This document shows, piece after piece, positions 7,771 to 8,604 of a DNA stretch of 8,604 nucleotides (its first letter is position 1; each line of letters starts with the position of its first letter). This stretch comes from Methylomonas sp. (GTDB lineage Bacteria > Pseudomonadota > Gammaproteobacteria > Methylococcales > Methylomonadaceae). The notes beneath the pieces were generated by a model. The model was not told the origin of the DNA and did no database searches. It worked only from the letters and a program-made list of their open reading frames with translations. A program made the translations under genes and the position numbers. The stretch covers positions 1 to 8,604 of the forward strand of contig JALSIU010000334.1 of the NCBI GenBank assembly GCA_026989715.1, written 5' to 3'.

Positions 7771-8439
7771 CTATGCTTTTGCGAGTTCTGCACGCATTTC
7801 ATCAATGACTTTTTTGTAGTCCGGTTGATTAAAAATAGCAGAGCCTGCAACAAACATATCTGCACCGGCCGCTTTAATTTCGCGAATATTATCAACCTTA
7901 ACACCACCATCAATTTCTAGGCGAATATCAAAACCACTATCATCGATACGTTTTTTTGCTTCACGTAATTTATCTAGTGTGGCAGGAATAAAGGATTGCC
8001 CACCAAAACCGGGGTTAACTGACATCAATAGAATAATATCGACTTTATCCATCACATAGTCAAGATAATGCAAAGGCGTACCAGGGTTAAAGACTAAGCC
8101 TGATTTACAACCTAAATCACGAATCATTTGTAAAGACCGGTCAATATGTACTGAGGCTTCAGGGTGAAACGTAATCATGCTTGCCCCGGCTTTTGCAAAA
8201 TCAGGGATAATGCGGTCAACAGGCTCAATCATTAAATGCACATCAATTGGCGCGGTCACGCCATGCTTTCTCAGTGCATCACAGACTAATGGCCCAATGG
8301 TCAAATTCGGTACAAAATGATTATCCATTACATCAAAATGAACAACATCTGCGCCTGCCGCTAAAACATTATCAACTTCTTCGCCCAATTTAGCAAAATC
8401 AGCTGAAAGAATAGAAGGTGCAATCCAGTTTTCAGTCAT
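7771..8439 (-). CDS. rpe: Ribulose-phosphate 3-epimerase
   Basis: Rpe interconverts ribulose-5-phosphate and xylulose-5-phosphate; it serves the pentose phosphate pathway and, in C1- or CO2-assimilating bacteria, regeneration of the ribulose acceptor. This is a 222-residue TIM barrel of normal length. It shows APSILSADF (7-15), VHFDVMDNHFVPN (33-45), HLMIEP (68-73), VNPGFGGQ (141-148), EIDGGV (175-180) and the phosphate-binding FVAGSAIF (196-203). Expected metal ligands His34, Asp36, His68 and catalytic Asp177 are all present. The ATG at 8437-8439 has AGAGGA (8448-8453 on the + strand) eight bases upstream; a nearer upstream ATG is out of frame. With rpiA downstream it forms a pentose-phosphate pair. 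A palindrome about 35-50 bases upstream of the start may control it. Confidence 0.98.
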   Translation of the reverse strand: MTENWIAPSILSADFAKLGEEVDNVLAAGADVVHFDVMDNHFVPNLTIGPLVCDALRKHGVTAPIDVHLMIEPVDRIIPDFAKAGASMITFHPEASVHIDRSLQMIRDLGCKSGLVFNPGTPLHYLDYVMDKVDIILLMSVNPGFGGQSFIPATLDKLREAKKRIDDSGFDIRLEIDGGVKVDNIREIKAAGADMFVAGSAIFNQPDYKKVIDEMRAELAKA

Positions 8440-8472
8440 GTCATTAGTCCTCTTTTAATTTAAAAAATTTTA

Positions 8473-8492
8473 TATAGTCAAGGTTGACTATA
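8473..8492. promoter_or_regulatory. 20-bp palindrome upstream of rpe, probable regulator operator
   Basis: TATAGTCAA (8473-8481) and TTGACTATA (8484-8492) are perfect reverse complements separated by only GG, the geometry of a dimeric repressor or activator site rather than an RNA hairpin. It lies 33 bases upstream of the rpe start codon and overlaps an AT-rich TATATAAAAT stretch (- strand) that could be the rpe -10 region, though no good -35 is seen at the right spacing. An additional TTGACT half-site is at 8504-8509, exactly 20 bp from the right arm, and another TTGACT lies at 8590-8595. The regulator is not identified. Confidence 0.55.
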
Positions 8493-8548
8493 CCGTATCA
8501 TTGTTGACTGCCTCATTAAAGGTAGCCTGTTTTTTTAGCAAGCTGCGT

Positions 8549-8572
8549 CGTATGAAGTTTATCTCTCATACG
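8549..8572. repeat. 7-bp inverted repeat in the region upstream of rpe
   Basis: CGTATGA (8549-8555) and TCATACG (8566-8572) are exact complements around a 10-base loop. No T-run follows on either strand. It may be part of the control region, part of an unseen neighbouring gene, or chance. Apart from this, the palindrome and scattered TTGACT half-sites, the last 165 bases of the window show no supportable gene. Confidence 0.35.
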
Positions 8573-8604
8573 CTCTGCCTTTACTTTTCTTGACTCAAAG
8601 CAGC

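Noticed and set aside
7644..7913. 89-codon - strand open frame spanning the 3' end of rpe and the rpe-rpiA gap
   Set aside because: Its first half is the rpe coding sequence in another frame; the rest is Lys/Ile/Leu-rich without family features.
8508..8536. Hairpin CTGCCT/AGGTAG followed by seven T on the + strand, resembling an intrinsic terminator
   Set aside because: The stem is six pairs with one G-U, and the T-run starts several bases after it. No + strand gene in the window would end here, since rpe is on the - strand.
8516..8602. Stop-free - strand stretch of about 28 codons ending in TAA, a possible C-terminal tail of an upstream gene
   Set aside because: This length without a stop is expected by chance. 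Its codons (GAG, CAG, AAG, AGA) differ from the GAA/CAA/AAA/CGT preference of the neighbouring genes, and no family is recognised.

Overview
The window looks like an ordinary chromosomal stretch from a moderately AT-rich gammaproteobacterium. The DXS follows the E. coli enzyme almost residue for residue in length and catalytic positions, and the ribose/ribulose phosphate enzymes are of the usual proteobacterial type. A hopanoid-making, possibly methanotrophic or methylotrophic or sulfur-oxidising gammaproteobacterium would fit, because a class III aminotransferase resembling the hopanoid enzyme HpnO sits directly before dxs, and because rpe and rpiA are adjacent. That lineage guess is inference. 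No tRNA, rRNA, CRISPR array, insertion sequence or phage gene is visible.

Layout. Positions 1-3877 (+ strand) hold the 3' part of a PLP-dependent class III aminotransferase, then dxs (first enzyme of the MEP isoprenoid pathway) 12 bases later, then a CtaG/caa3-type membrane protein for cytochrome oxidase assembly after a 112-base gap. After a short AT-rich spacer with a good sigma70-like promoter comes a sulfur block (3981-6918, + strand): a persulfide dioxygenase fused to a rhodanese, then a SulP anion transporter with a C-terminal STAS domain, separated by a perfect inverted repeat. The SulP gene converges on rpiA (- strand); a 12-bp inverted repeat lies between them. On the - strand, rpe lies upstream of rpiA with 123 bases between them. 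The rpe leader (8440-8604) carries a striking 20-bp palindrome with an extra half-site exactly 20 bp away.

How the genes may work together. The aminotransferase and DXS could supply and finish isoprenoid-derived hopanoids. The dioxygenase-rhodanese would oxidise glutathione persulfide to sulfite or move sulfane sulfur, and the SulP carrier could move sulfate or another anion across the inner membrane. Rpe and RpiA interconvert ribulose-5-P, xylulose-5-P and ribose-5-P in the pentose phosphate (or RuMP/Calvin regeneration) network. I found no clear novel multi-gene system. The best leads are the rpe-upstream palindrome, the sulfur pair with its stem-loop, and the aminotransferase-dxs coupling.
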